The position numbers and the translations under genes were made by a program. From assembly GCA_947503575.1 (NCBI GenBank), contig CANNDZ010000001.1, positions 930,001 to 994,000 on the forward strand: DNA of 64,000 nucleotides. Reading direction: 5' to 3'. Below are positions 36,842-45,650 of this stretch, piece after piece (position 1 is the first letter of the stretch; every line of letters begins with the position of its first letter). Below the pieces are notes generated by a model. The model worked only from the letters and a program-made list of their open reading frames with translations, made no database searches and was not told the origin of the DNA. The DNA is from an uncultured Kordiimonas sp. GTDB taxonomy: Bacteria > Pseudomonadota > Alphaproteobacteria > Sphingomonadales > Kordiimonadaceae.

Positions 36842-39133
36842 TTATAAAAATACAAGCGACAGCGATGTGATGTCGTCTTCGTCCAATCCACTAAGAAAAA
36901 TCGAGCTGGTATCCCCGGTATCGACCAGTAAGCCCGAAACGCCGCCAAGGGTTGTCTGGCTTATTGCCGCCTGGATGCTCGCTTCATCAAAAAAGCCCGG
37001 AATATTTTCAAAGGCCAAACTGTCGGAAGTCACGCTGAAGTCCACAATGATGTCGTTGCCGTGGTTTGAAGTGAAAGCGAAGATATCATTGCCGTTACCG
37101 CCGGTAATTGTGTCATCGCCCGGCCCGCCCCATATCACGTCAGAACCGCTGCCAGCGTTGATCTCGTCATCCGCGGTGCCACCAAAGATGGTATCGTTTC
37201 CGGTGCCGCCGGTAATGATATCTTCATCAGAGCCCGCGAAAATAATATCAGCACCGGATCCGCCGTCTATTGTGTCTTCGTTGTTGGTTGCAGAGCCAAC
37301 GCCGCCGTATATCGTATCGTTGCCGCCGTTACCATTTATGGCGTCGTCGCCTTCCCCACCACCCAGGATGTCTGCACCATCGTCGCCAAAAATTGTATCT
37401 CTGCCGGTTCCCGCCCATAAAACATTTTGGCCGCCACCCGTTGTTACAACCGTTTCACCTTGAGTGTTATAGGATGCGCCGACCAGCAGATCATTACCAT
37501 CACCGCCAAAGAGGGTATCATTGCCTGCTGCGCTGGCACTTTCACTCGTGATATCGGCGTTTGCGTGCCCCCCCACGATGACGTCGTTGCCTGCTCCGGC
37601 ACCAAGGACATCATTACCTGCATTGCCCTCAACGGTATCATTACCTTGGTCATCTGGCCCCGCAAAGGCCTGGTCGTTCCCCGCACCGCCAGACACTTTA
37701 TCATTGCCTGCATTGCCCAGAAGAAAGTCCGCGCCATCTGCGCCCGATATAACATCATTACCGGCCCCGCCTTCGATGCGGTTGGCGGCAGCATTGCCAA
37801 CCACAGTATCGTTTCCGCCTGCTGCCAGGATGGTTTCGATCACTGTTTCCGGGCTTATAAATACAGTTTCGTCCCGCGATCCAACAACCGTGCTAAAGCG
37901 GCTGAAATATGTAACCGTTGTGCCCACGTCGATAAAAGACCCACCAAAGGCGCTTGCATCCGGTGACAGGTCAATTTTGACGTTTTCGTTGCCGCCAACA
38001 ATCTCGATCGTATCATTGCCGCCCGTGTCGAGGATCGTTTCAAAATACTCGTCATTAACATTGAACGTGTACACGTCGTCGCTGTCAGCGTCTTCTGACG
38101 GGCCATATATTTGCCGCAGTGCCAGCAAGTCCAGATATCCGAATGTGGTTGGGTAAAAACTGACACGCACGGCATCCGGAAAAAATGCTGACGTGAAACT
38201 CGTCGTCAGCAGGGTAAATTCTGCACCTGTAAATTCTTCGGGGAAGCTAGAGTCGTCCTCTTCGTTCACATGCTCAAGTCCGAGCGCGTGCCCCAGCTCA
38301 TGCAAAACGACAAATCGCAGCAGCCCTTCGCTTCGGATCTCGCTTTCAAAAATGGCGACATCGCCAGCCGAGGAAGACTCGCCCGGTAGCCCAGCAAGAC
38401 CAATGGTATTGCCGGAGTCAAAGGCGCTGTCGACGCCGTAAAGCCGCAGCGTGCCGAATGTTTCTTCTGTGTCCTCAACCTCAAGGAAGCGTATGTTGGC
38501 GTCTTCCGCAACTTGAGCTAGCCCATCTCTATAAAAGGCTTCTGCAGACGCCCCGATAGGGATGGCAAATTCTGTGATATCCACGTCGTCTAAGTTGAAA
38601 GACGAGAAGAACGTAGGGTTATCGCCCGGAATACTGAATGTGACCGTCGGTGTGTCGACACCGTTTCCGTACCCTCGTCCAAAAACCAATGTGTCGATGA
38701 TAATGTCACCGGTGTCAGCCACCGACCGCAGAACAAGTGGGTCAGGCCTGTCACTCAGGGCTTCTTCTTCCACGTATAGCGTGTAGCTGCCAATGTCGGT
38801 CAGGCTCACATTATTGAACGACGATGCGCCAATAAAATAGGTGCCGGACGTGCTGGGTGTAAACAGAATACGACTGTTGGTGGAGACACCGTCGTCATCA
38901 TCCTGTGTCGCAACTTGAAAGCCGCGATCATTAAAGACCCCGGTTAGGAATGGGTCCAGCAGCGTGCCGGATGCAGTTCTGCTGCCTTCAAGGTCGATCT
39001 GGTATGTAACGCCGCCAACCAAGTCTACAGCAAAAAAGTCGGTATCCCCTTCTACTTCAATGACGCCAGTGGCACTGCTGCCAACAGTCACTGAAAAGTT
39101 GGTGGCAATACTGCCGGTTGGTTCGTCGTCCAT
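36842..39133 (-). CDS. RTX serralysin-like metalloprotease (M10) with PPC domain
   Basis: A 763-residue secreted protein without a Sec signal. Domains in order: a bacterial pre-peptidase C-terminal-like (PPC) beta domain (about 12-120), a metzincin protease domain (about 125-360), and a long RTX region (about 420-700). The protease domain holds HELGHALGLEH (His278, Glu279, His282, His288). The RTX region has about a dozen GGxGNDxIxG-type calcium-binding nonapeptides. A C-terminal tail of about 60 residues ends SLSLVFL, hydrophobic as in type I secretion signals. PPC at the N-terminus is unusual for serralysins. AGGAG precedes the ATG. No type I secretion genes are in the window. Confidence 0.9.
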   Translation of the reverse strand: MDDEPTGSIATNFSVTVGSSATGVIEVEGDTDFFAVDLVGGVTYQIDLEGSRTASGTLLDPFLTGVFNDRGFQVATQDDDDGVSTNSRILFTPSTSGTYFIGASSFNNVSLTDIGSYTLYVEEEALSDRPDPLVLRSVADTGDIIIDTLVFGRGYGNGVDTPTVTFSIPGDNPTFFSSFNLDDVDITEFAIPIGASAEAFYRDGLAQVAEDANIRFLEVEDTEETFGTLRLYGVDSAFDSGNTIGLAGLPGESSSAGDVAIFESEIRSEGLLRFVVLHELGHALGLEHVNEEDDSSFPEEFTGAEFTLLTTSFTSAFFPDAVRVSFYPTTFGYLDLLALRQIYGPSEDADSDDVYTFNVNDEYFETILDTGGNDTIEIVGGNENVKIDLSPDASAFGGSFIDVGTTVTYFSRFSTVVGSRDETVFISPETVIETILAAGGNDTVVGNAAANRIEGGAGNDVISGADGADFLLGNAGNDKVSGGAGNDQAFAGPDDQGNDTVEGNAGNDVLGAGAGNDVIVGGHANADITSESASAAGNDTLFGGDGNDLLVGASYNTQGETVVTTGGGQNVLWAGTGRDTIFGDDGADILGGGEGDDAINGNGGNDTIYGGVGSATNNEDTIDGGSGADIIFAGSDEDIITGGTGNDTIFGGTADDEINAGSGSDVIWGGPGDDTITGGNGNDIFAFTSNHGNDIIVDFSVTSDSLAFENIPGFFDEASIQAAISQTTLGGVSGLLVDTGDTSSIFLSGLDEDDITSLSLVFL

Positions 39134-39378
39134 AAATGCTCCTGACCATGGGTCGTTTAGCTTCGGCCTTAAAGGTATCCATACCTTCGTTTATCTATCT
39201 CTGATCATAGTCGACCCGGACCTTAATCAAGCATGAACGAAAAACCTTTGTCACTCAATCCAACAATATCATCTGCGTCACTCAGGGCGGATGGGCATTA
39301 TTTACATTCTTCTGGATGATGGTAGGGTTTGGCCCGTTGGCGGCATTAATGCCGTTGTATCGCGATCAGGAGCCTGCC

Positions 39379-41301
39379 ATGCCGATGTCTATGCCCAAAT
39401 TTTTCACACGCCCGTTGCGGTCTTCTGTTGCAGCATCCTGTTTGCTGGGGTTGATGATTGGGCTGCCAGCCGGCACGCCCGCAACGGCGCAAAAAACAGC
39501 CAAGCCGGTTTTGCATGGCAAGCACTGGGTTGCGATTACGGGCAAGCCGCTGGCTGCAACAGCGGGCAGTATGACGTTTACGCGCGGTGGTAATGCTGTG
39601 GATGCCGCGTGCGCTATGCTCGCGGCGACCAGCACCATGTGGGATACCCTTGGCTGGGGCGGTGAAACGCAGGCGCTTATTTACAACCCCAAAACGGGCA
39701 AAGTGATTGGCATTAACGCGCTGGGTGTTGCCCCAACTGGCGCCACACCTGAGTTTTTCAAAAGCAAAGGCATGATGTATCCCCCTGAATATGGCCCGTT
39801 GGCGGCTGTTACACCGGGCACGCCAGGTGGCTTGATGGTGATGCTGGCTGAATATGGTAAATTAAGCCTAGCTGACGTTTTGGCGCCCGCCATGCAAATG
39901 GCCGAAGGATACCCGGTCGAAAAATCTCAGGCAGATAATATGGAGCGCCGTAAGGATGTGATCGCGCAGTGGCCGCAATCCCGCGATGTTTTTCTGCCGC
40001 ACATGAAAGATGATGACAGCCAGGAACGCGCCGCCCCCTATGAAGGCGAAATTTTAAGGCAGCCTGACTTGCTTTTGACACTGCAGAAGTTGGTGGATGC
40101 GGAAAAAGCAGCTCTTGCCGCCGGTAAAACCCGCAAGGAGGCGATATACGCGGCATATGACCGGTTTTATCGCGGTGATATCGCTGAGGAAATTGTGCGA
40201 GGTTCGGCAGAATTTGGTGGCCTTATGACGATGGAAGACCTGGATCGCTGGCAGGTACACATCGAAGAACCGGTTAGCACAAATTATAAAGGCATTGATG
40301 TCTATAAGTTAACCACATGGGTGCAGGGCCCGGTCATGTTGCAGGCGCTGAATATCCTCGAGGATATTGACCTTAAAAGCATGGGCTACAACTCGCAGCG
40401 CTATATCCACACGCTGTATCAGGCGATGAATTTGTCGTTTGCCGATCGGGATTTCTATTATGGGGACCCTTATGTGCCGCCAGCGGAACCGATTGAAGGC
40501 CTTTTGTCTAAAGATTATGCCAAAGCACGCCGCGCGCTGATAGATATGTCCCGCAATGATCCGACCATTAAACCGGGTGACCCGTATCCGTTTCAGGGTG
40601 ATACCAATCCCTATACTGACTTGCTTAAAAAATGGACCCCGATCCCCCCTGCTGCAGATGCAGACGGCACAGACGGCTTCCAGGTTGCAGGGGTGATGAG
40701 TGACGATGAGAGCTTTACGGCGGGCACCACGTCCATTCAGGCGGCGGACGCTGAAGGTTGGGTTGTTTCCGTTACGCCAAGCGGCGGCTGGATACCGGCG
40801 TTTATCGCCGGGGAAACAGGCATTGGCCTGAGCCAGCGGATGCAAAGCTTTGTGCTGGATGAAGGCTTGAACCCCTTCAATGTTGTGCAGCCGGGCCAAC
40901 GCCCACGGGCGACGCTAACACCCAGCCTTGCTCTAAAGGACGGCAAGCCGCTGATGGCTTTCTCGGTACAGGGCGGCGACACGCAAGATCAGAACCTGTT
41001 GCAGTTTTTCCTGAATATGGTGGAGTTCGATATGAACGTGCAGCAAGCGGCGGAAGCGCACAATATCACCAGCTATCAGATGCAAAGTTCGTTTGGTGCG
41101 CACAAGTCCGAGCCAGGCAGATTGCAACTGACCAAAAAAGTGCCTGAATGGGTACGGGCCCAGCTTGGTAAAATGGGCTACAGCGTTGAAATCGTTGACC
41201 GGACCTACAGCCCGATCACGGCCATTCATTTTGACCCTAAAACCGGGTCGATGTGGGGCGGTGCCAGTGATTACGGCGATGACTATGGCATCGCCTGGTA
41301 A
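39379..41301 (+). CDS. Gamma-glutamyltransferase family protein, divergent, exported
   Basis: A 640-residue Ntn hydrolase of the GGT family. From ATG 39379 (CAGGAG ahead) it has a signal peptide (SVAASCLLGLMIGLPAGTPATA). The large-subunit region has RGGNAVDAACAMLAATS and GPLAAVTPGTPGGLMVML. The self-cleavage site, normally TTHFS, reads AGTTSIQAADAEGW: the nucleophile threonine is kept but the following His is absent. RPRATLTPSLALKDG matches the small subunit. These changes suggest a YwrD/acylase-like subgroup with a substrate other than glutathione. A conventional paralogue starts at 62568. Confidence 0.85.
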   Translation: MPMSMPKFFTRPLRSSVAASCLLGLMIGLPAGTPATAQKTAKPVLHGKHWVAITGKPLAATAGSMTFTRGGNAVDAACAMLAATSTMWDTLGWGGETQALIYNPKTGKVIGINALGVAPTGATPEFFKSKGMMYPPEYGPLAAVTPGTPGGLMVMLAEYGKLSLADVLAPAMQMAEGYPVEKSQADNMERRKDVIAQWPQSRDVFLPHMKDDDSQERAAPYEGEILRQPDLLLTLQKLVDAEKAALAAGKTRKEAIYAAYDRFYRGDIAEEIVRGSAEFGGLMTMEDLDRWQVHIEEPVSTNYKGIDVYKLTTWVQGPVMLQALNILEDIDLKSMGYNSQRYIHTLYQAMNLSFADRDFYYGDPYVPPAEPIEGLLSKDYAKARRALIDMSRNDPTIKPGDPYPFQGDTNPYTDLLKKWTPIPPAADADGTDGFQVAGVMSDDESFTAGTTSIQAADAEGWVVSVTPSGGWIPAFIAGETGIGLSQRMQSFVLDEGLNPFNVVQPGQRPRATLTPSLALKDGKPLMAFSVQGGDTQDQNLLQFFLNMVEFDMNVQQAAEAHNITSYQMQSSFGAHKSEPGRLQLTKKVPEWVRAQLGKMGYSVEIVDRTYSPITAIHFDPKTGSMWGGASDYGDDYGIAW

Positions 41302-41390
41302 AACCGCGTTTTCAGAGTAGCGCTACCCACACCGTGTCCCGCCTTGGGCTCGGGTCACGGTGCAGGCGGGCATGCCTGAATAGGCTTTTC

Positions 41391-41660
41391 TTATGCGGCA
41401 GCAAGCAGGGTGGTTTCCACCTGCGCTGACCGCACGGTGATAATCTGGCGAATTTTATTCAGCAGGACATCAATGCTGTGGTCCTCAACATCGGGGCAAT
41501 AAAGCTCGATCCACTGCATACCATCATTGGTTTTACGTGCCGACATTGTGTCATACACCATGCCGCGTACGGCAAATAATTCCAGAACACGCGACAGTGT
41601 GCTGGGTTCACAATCTGCCTGTACACTAAAACGTGTGCGGCTGTTTCCTGTCATCACCAT
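41391..41660 (-). CDS. Small ACT domain protein
   Basis: An 89-residue protein that is almost entirely one ACT-like fold: RTRFSVQADCEPSTLSRVLE LFAVRG-type beta-alpha pattern, then a second strand MQWIELYCPDVEDHSIDVLL and a helix LNKIRQIITV. It resembles the regulatory subunits of acetolactate synthase (IlvM/IlvN type), but no ilvB is adjacent. AAGGAG precedes the ATG. It is divergent from the Lrp-type regulator, another ligand-binding protein, and the two share a 129-base promoter region with an operator-like palindrome. Amino acid sensing is an inference. Confidence 0.6.
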   Translation of the reverse strand: MVMTGNSRTRFSVQADCEPSTLSRVLELFAVRGMVYDTMSARKTNDGMQWIELYCPDVEDHSIDVLLNKIRQIITVRSAQVETTLLAAA

Positions 41661-41746
41661 TTCAGGGCTCCTTTTCGCTGATAGCAGGACTTTATCGCGG
41701 GATCGGCGGAAAAGGGTTCCTATTGTCAGGAAGATTGGGCATATTG

Positions 41747-41761
41747 TGAGAAATTATCTCA
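41747..41761. promoter_or_regulatory. Palindrome TGAGA-N5-TCTCA, possible Lrp operator
   Basis: A 15-base inverted repeat with an A/T-only centre, 29 bases before the lrp start, in the divergent region shared with the ACT gene. The length and A/T centre resemble Lrp-family sites, and such regulators often control their own gene. Confidence 0.5.
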
Positions 41762-41789
41762 ATATTATGTCAATAATCGGAAATATATT

Positions 41790-42284
41790 ATGACTATTGA
41801 TGAAACAGACGCACGTATTCTCGATTGTTTGCAGGAAGACGCCAGCATGTCGCTGAACGATATCGCTGACCTGGTGGCATCCAGCCGGTCGGCTGTCTGG
41901 CGGCGTCTGCAAAAGATGGAAACTGACGGTATTATCAAAAAACACACCATTCTTCTGGATGGCCCCAAGGTGGGGCTGGCAGTTATGGTGTTTGCCCATG
42001 TAAAAATGCAGGCTCAAAACCGCGACAGCCTGCCTGAATTTATTGAAAAAGTCAGCGGTTTCCCCGAGGTAATGGAATGCCATACCTTGATGGGTGACAT
42101 TGATTTTATCCTGAAGGTGCAGGTTAAGGATGTGCAGGCGTATGAAGAATTTTTCTGGAACCATCTGTCCAAAATCGACGGGGTTCGCGAAATCAGTTCA
42201 TCGATTGCGCTGACGGCGGTTAAAAATACCACCAGTTTGCCGGTTGCCCATCATATGCGGCGTGTGCAGGCTGCGTCGCTTTAG
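41790..42284 (+). CDS. Lrp/AsnC family transcriptional regulator
   Basis: A 164-residue DNA-binding regulator. The N-terminal helix-turn-helix (about 5-60) reads DETDARILDCLQEDASMSLN and RSAVWRRLQKMETDGIIKKH. The C-terminal RAM/ACT-like effector domain (about 70-150) has GFPEVMECHTLMGDIDFILK and a final strand ISSSIALTAVKNTTSLP, typical of Lrp. The ribosome-binding site is GGAAA. Its gene precedes the cobalamin-type transporter and cobQ genes and diverges from the ACT gene; either could be its target. The effector is unknown. Confidence 0.92.
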   Translation: MTIDETDARILDCLQEDASMSLNDIADLVASSRSAVWRRLQKMETDGIIKKHTILLDGPKVGLAVMVFAHVKMQAQNRDSLPEFIEKVSGFPEVMECHTLMGDIDFILKVQVKDVQAYEEFFWNHLSKIDGVREISSSIALTAVKNTTSLPVAHHMRRVQAASL

Positions 42285-42368
42285 CTTGCCCCTGCCGCCA
42301 TTCATGGCCTATAGCGGTTGACATGTCTGCATGGTCATCTGCCTGCAGATAATGGCACCAACTTTGAC

Positions 42369-43391
42369 ATGGGTATTGTCTTCATGCAGGCACGGTCAGC
42401 GCTATCCTACGCTCGCTTCAATGCCCTGTTGGGGCTTTTGCTGATTGCGGTCCTTATGGTGGCAGGCCTGTTTGGTCAAACAGATCTGAGCGTTGGGCAG
42501 CTTATCACTGGTTTGCTGGGGCAGGCCGATACAGCGACCAATATTATTGTTCGGGAACTTCGGCTGCCACGCATTTTGCTGGGTGCGCTGTGTGGTGCAA
42601 CGTTGGGGTATTCGGGCGCGCTGTTGCAAGGCCTGCTGCGTAACCCGTTGGCGGACCCGGGCGTGGTGGGGGTGTCTGCTTCTGCCAGCCTTGGTGCGGT
42701 TATCACGATTTATCTGGGCGCTGCGATGGTGGGGTCATTGACCGTCCCCATCGGTGCCATCAGCGGGGCACTGGCGGCCACCTTTCTGCTGTTGCTGGTG
42801 TCACTGCGCGACGCCAGCGTGCTTACGCTTATTCTGGCCGGTGTTGGTATTTCAAGCCTGGCGGCGGCGGGTATATCGCTGGTGATGAATTTTGCTCCGC
42901 ATCCTATGACACTGCAGGAAATGATCCTGTGGATGATGGGCTCGCTGGAAAACCGGTCTTACAACGACATCATGCTTGCAGCTCCCTTTATGGTCGCAGG
43001 CCTGTTGTGTGTTGCGGGCGCGGGGCAGGGCTTGAATGCGCTTAGCTTGGGCGAAGACACGGCGCGTACCCTCGGCGTAAACCTTAAATGGCTAAGGCTA
43101 CGCATTGTGGTGGGTACAGCGCTGGCGGTCGGGGCAACCGTTGCGGTCGCGGGTGCCATTGGCTTTGTCGGGTTGGTTGTGCCACATTTTGCCCGGGCGA
43201 TTGTTGGGTTTGAGCCCAAACGTATTCTTGTTCCCAGCGCGATGATGGGCGCAATTATATTGATGCTCGCAGATATCATCACGCGGTTGCCTGTTGGGTA
43301 TGGTCAGCTTCGCCTGGGTGTCGTGATGGGTGTTATTGGTGCGCCGATTTTCCTTTATATCATCTTTAAAACCCGGGACACCATGCGATGA
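42369..43391 (+). CDS. btuC: FecCD/BtuC family ABC transporter permease
   Basis: Integral membrane permease of type II ABC importers for vitamin B12, haem or siderophores. About 340 residues from ATG 42369, with nine to ten hydrophobic spans. Family landmarks are LRLPRILLGALCGATLGYSG, LLRNPLADPGVVGVSASASLG, SLGEDTARTLGVNLKWLRLR (the cytoplasmic helix contacting the ATPase), and IGFVGLVVPHFARAIVGFEP. No clear ribosome-binding site is visible, and ATG 42384 is an alternative start. It overlaps the ATPase gene by four bases. Location beside cobQ suggests a corrinoid substrate. No periplasmic binding protein gene is adjacent. Confidence 0.88.
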   Translation: MGIVFMQARSALSYARFNALLGLLLIAVLMVAGLFGQTDLSVGQLITGLLGQADTATNIIVRELRLPRILLGALCGATLGYSGALLQGLLRNPLADPGVVGVSASASLGAVITIYLGAAMVGSLTVPIGAISGALAATFLLLLVSLRDASVLTLILAGVGISSLAAAGISLVMNFAPHPMTLQEMILWMMGSLENRSYNDIMLAAPFMVAGLLCVAGAGQGLNALSLGEDTARTLGVNLKWLRLRIVVGTALAVGATVAVAGAIGFVGLVVPHFARAIVGFEPKRILVPSAMMGAIILMLADIITRLPVGYGQLRLGVVMGVIGAPIFLYIIFKTRDTMR

Positions 43392-44173
43392 CCGACCCGC
43401 TGGATATACAGATTCAGGGACTGTCCGTTCGTTACGGCGAAAAAACGGTTGTTGACGATGTCAGCCTGCACATGATCCCTGGCGAAATGGTGGGCCTGAT
43501 CGGCCCAAACGGGGCGGGCAAGACCAGCCTTCTGCGCGCGCTTTTGGGTCTTGCCGATATCACGGGCTCTATTACCATCGGGGACCGTGACCTTGCAGAT
43601 TTGGCCATAAAGGAACGGGCTCGGCTGTTTGCCTATCTGGCGCAGGGCGGCACTGTGCATTGGCCATTGTCCGTTGAAAGCCTGGTGGCGCTGGGGCGCT
43701 TGCCCCACAGAACACCGTGGCAGCAACTATCGGACGGTGACAGTCTTCACATTGAAGTTGCGATGAAAGCCACCGGCATTGAAGCTTTCCGTGACCGCAT
43801 CGTTACCCATTTGTCCGGCGGTGAGCGGGCGCGTGTGCTGCTTGCGCGGGCACTGGCGGCAAAGGCCCCGTACCTGTTGGCGGACGAGCCTGCCGCCGCG
43901 CTCGATCCGCACTATCAACTGGACATGATGGCGCTCTTGAAAGCGCATGTGACGGACACCACAGGCGCTGTTGTCGTGATGCACGACCTGAATTTGGCAC
44001 AACAGTTTTGCGACCGACTTTTGGTCATTAATGATGGCAAGCTGGTGGCAGACGGTCCCCCCAGCGACGTGTTAACCGATGTTTTGCTTGCCGATGTGTT
44101 TTCCATTCAGGCGGCGCGCTGGTCTGACGGCGGTGAGAGCTTTCTGGTCCCAAAAACCGTGACAGGGTCTTAA
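43388..44173 (+). CDS. btuD: ABC transporter ATP-binding protein (BtuD/FecE type)
   Basis: The 261-residue ATPase of the same importer. Walker A GLIGPNGAGKTSLLRALLGL is at about residues 36-55, the Q-loop is near YLAQGG, the signature motif is LSGGERARVLLARALAA, and Walker B is PYLLADEPAAALDP. The switch histidine is in VVMHDLNLAQQF. Its ATG overlaps the permease stop (ATGA), and cobQ follows after four bases, so the three genes form a tight operon. Substrate corrinoid by context; siderophore is the alternative. Confidence 0.9.
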   Translation: MTDPLDIQIQGLSVRYGEKTVVDDVSLHMIPGEMVGLIGPNGAGKTSLLRALLGLADITGSITIGDRDLADLAIKERARLFAYLAQGGTVHWPLSVESLVALGRLPHRTPWQQLSDGDSLHIEVAMKATGIEAFRDRIVTHLSGGERARVLLARALAAKAPYLLADEPAAALDPHYQLDMMALLKAHVTDTTGAVVVMHDLNLAQQFCDRLLVINDGKLVADGPPSDVLTDVLLADVFSIQAARWSDGGESFLVPKTVTGS

Positions 44174-44177
44174 ACCC

Positions 44178-45650
44178 TTGAGTGCGCGCCGTCTCATGCT
44201 GCAAGGCACCGGGTCTGATGTCGGTAAATCGGTATTGGTTGCAGGGCTGTGCCGGGTTTTCACAAATCGGGGCAAGCGCGTCCTGCCGTTTAAGCCGCAG
44301 AATATGTCCAACAATGCGGCAGCCACCGAAACGGGTGGTGAAATTGGCCGGGCACAATGGCTGCAAGCGGTGGCGGCGCGCGCAGAACCCGCAATCCACA
44401 TGAACCCTGTGTTGATCAAACCGCAAGCTGACATGACGGCACAATTGGTTATGCGCGGTAAAGCCATGGGGGAAATTGGATCAGTGTACTACCGCGACCA
44501 CAAAGATGAACTGCTCGATACAGTAATTGATAGCTACCAGACCCTGTGCGCAGATGCAGACCTTGTTTTGGTTGAAGGCGCAGGAAGCCCGGCAGAGGTA
44601 AACCTGCGTGCAGGCGACATTGCCAACATGGGGTTTGCGGTGCCAACCCAAACACCTGTAGCACTGGTGGGCGACATCAATCGCGGCGGGGTGATTGCAG
44701 CATTGGTGGGCACTCATGCGCTACTGGACGAACAAGAAAGAGCGCTGGTGCGCGGCACAATCATTAACCAGTTTAGAGGCGATGTTACCCTGTTTGATGG
44801 CGGTTTAACGGTTATTGAAGGTCGCACCGGTTGGTCAACGTTTGGCGTTGTGCCGTTCCTGCGCGCGTTCCGTGATTTGCCCGCAGAAGATGCTGTTGTT
44901 CTGGAGGCGGCGACCCCTGAGTCATCAAAAAAATACCTGATTGCGGTGCCCATGCTGCCGCGTATCGCCAACTTTGACGACCTTGACCCCTGGCAGGCCG
45001 ACAGTGATGTAACTGTAAAGTTTTGCCCGCCTGGTACGTCCTTGCCGCAAGACGCCGACCTGATCATTGTACCAGGGTCAAAAGCCACGATTGCTGACCT
45101 GCAGTTCCTGAAGCATGAAGGTTGGGCCACTGACATTCAGGCCCACGCCCGCGCAGGAAAACCTGTTGTTGGCCTGTGCGGTGGGTATCAGATGCTGGGT
45201 ACCAGCGTCACGGACCCGGGCGGTGTCGAAGGCCCGGCCTGCACGGAACAGGGGCTTGGGTTACTAGATGTAACAACCGTCATGAGTGACAGCAAAACCG
45301 TTGGGTTAATTGAGGCGCACTGTGTGCCCTTGCAAGCTGACGTAAAAGGGTATGAAATCCATGCAGGGGAAACGGCCCTCGGTGCTGGGGCGCAGCCCTA
45401 TATTGCAGGGCAGGGCAGGGTTTTGGGGGCCTGCACACCAGATGGCTTGATTGCGGGCACTTATATGCACGGATTGTTTTCAGATGGTGCTTTCCGGGCG
45501 GCGGTTGCAAACAGGTTGGGGTTCGCGGCGATGATCCGGCAAGACCACAGGGCGCGTATTGATCAGACACTGGATGATATTGCAGAGGCGCTGGAAACAT
45601 GCCTTGATATTGACGGTCTTTGGCAAGCATCGGAGGCAGACCATGCATGA
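44178..45650 (+). CDS. cobQ: Cobyric acid synthase CobQ
   Basis: Amidates four side chains of adenosylcobyrinic diamide to give adenosylcobyric acid in cobalamin synthesis, using glutamine and ATP. It is 490 residues long, starting at TTG 44178, four bases after btuD. The ATP-binding N-terminal domain shows GTGSDVGKSVLVAGLCR and LPFKPQNMSNNAAATETGGE. The class I glutamine amidotransferase domain (about 250-450) has the nucleophile in VVGLCGGYQMLG and the histidine in GTYMHGLFSDG. No other cob genes are here, so it probably serves corrinoid salvage together with the adjacent transporter. The TTG start implies low translation or coupling to btuD. Confidence 0.96.
   Translation: MSARRLMLQGTGSDVGKSVLVAGLCRVFTNRGKRVLPFKPQNMSNNAAATETGGEIGRAQWLQAVAARAEPAIHMNPVLIKPQADMTAQLVMRGKAMGEIGSVYYRDHKDELLDTVIDSYQTLCADADLVLVEGAGSPAEVNLRAGDIANMGFAVPTQTPVALVGDINRGGVIAALVGTHALLDEQERALVRGTIINQFRGDVTLFDGGLTVIEGRTGWSTFGVVPFLRAFRDLPAEDAVVLEAATPESSKKYLIAVPMLPRIANFDDLDPWQADSDVTVKFCPPGTSLPQDADLIIVPGSKATIADLQFLKHEGWATDIQAHARAGKPVVGLCGGYQMLGTSVTDPGGVEGPACTEQGLGLLDVTTVMSDSKTVGLIEAHCVPLQADVKGYEIHAGETALGAGAQPYIAGQGRVLGACTPDGLIAGTYMHGLFSDGAFRAAVANRLGFAAMIRQDHRARIDQTLDDIAEALETCLDIDGLWQASEADHA

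Noticed and set aside
37050-37850. Repetitive DNA resembling a repeat array
   Set aside because: The periodicity comes from codons of the RTX nonapeptides in the protease gene; units vary in sequence and there are no constant repeats with unique spacers, so this is not a CRISPR array.
41330-41362. CACCGTG/CACGGTG inverted repeat after the divergent GGT gene, as a terminator
   Set aside because: The loop is 19 bases and no T-run follows; it may be chance.
42285-42383. Cobalamin riboswitch ahead of the transporter-cobQ operon
   Set aside because: The gap is under 100 bases and no B12-box-like AGCCACTG sequence is visible; a full riboswitch would not fit.
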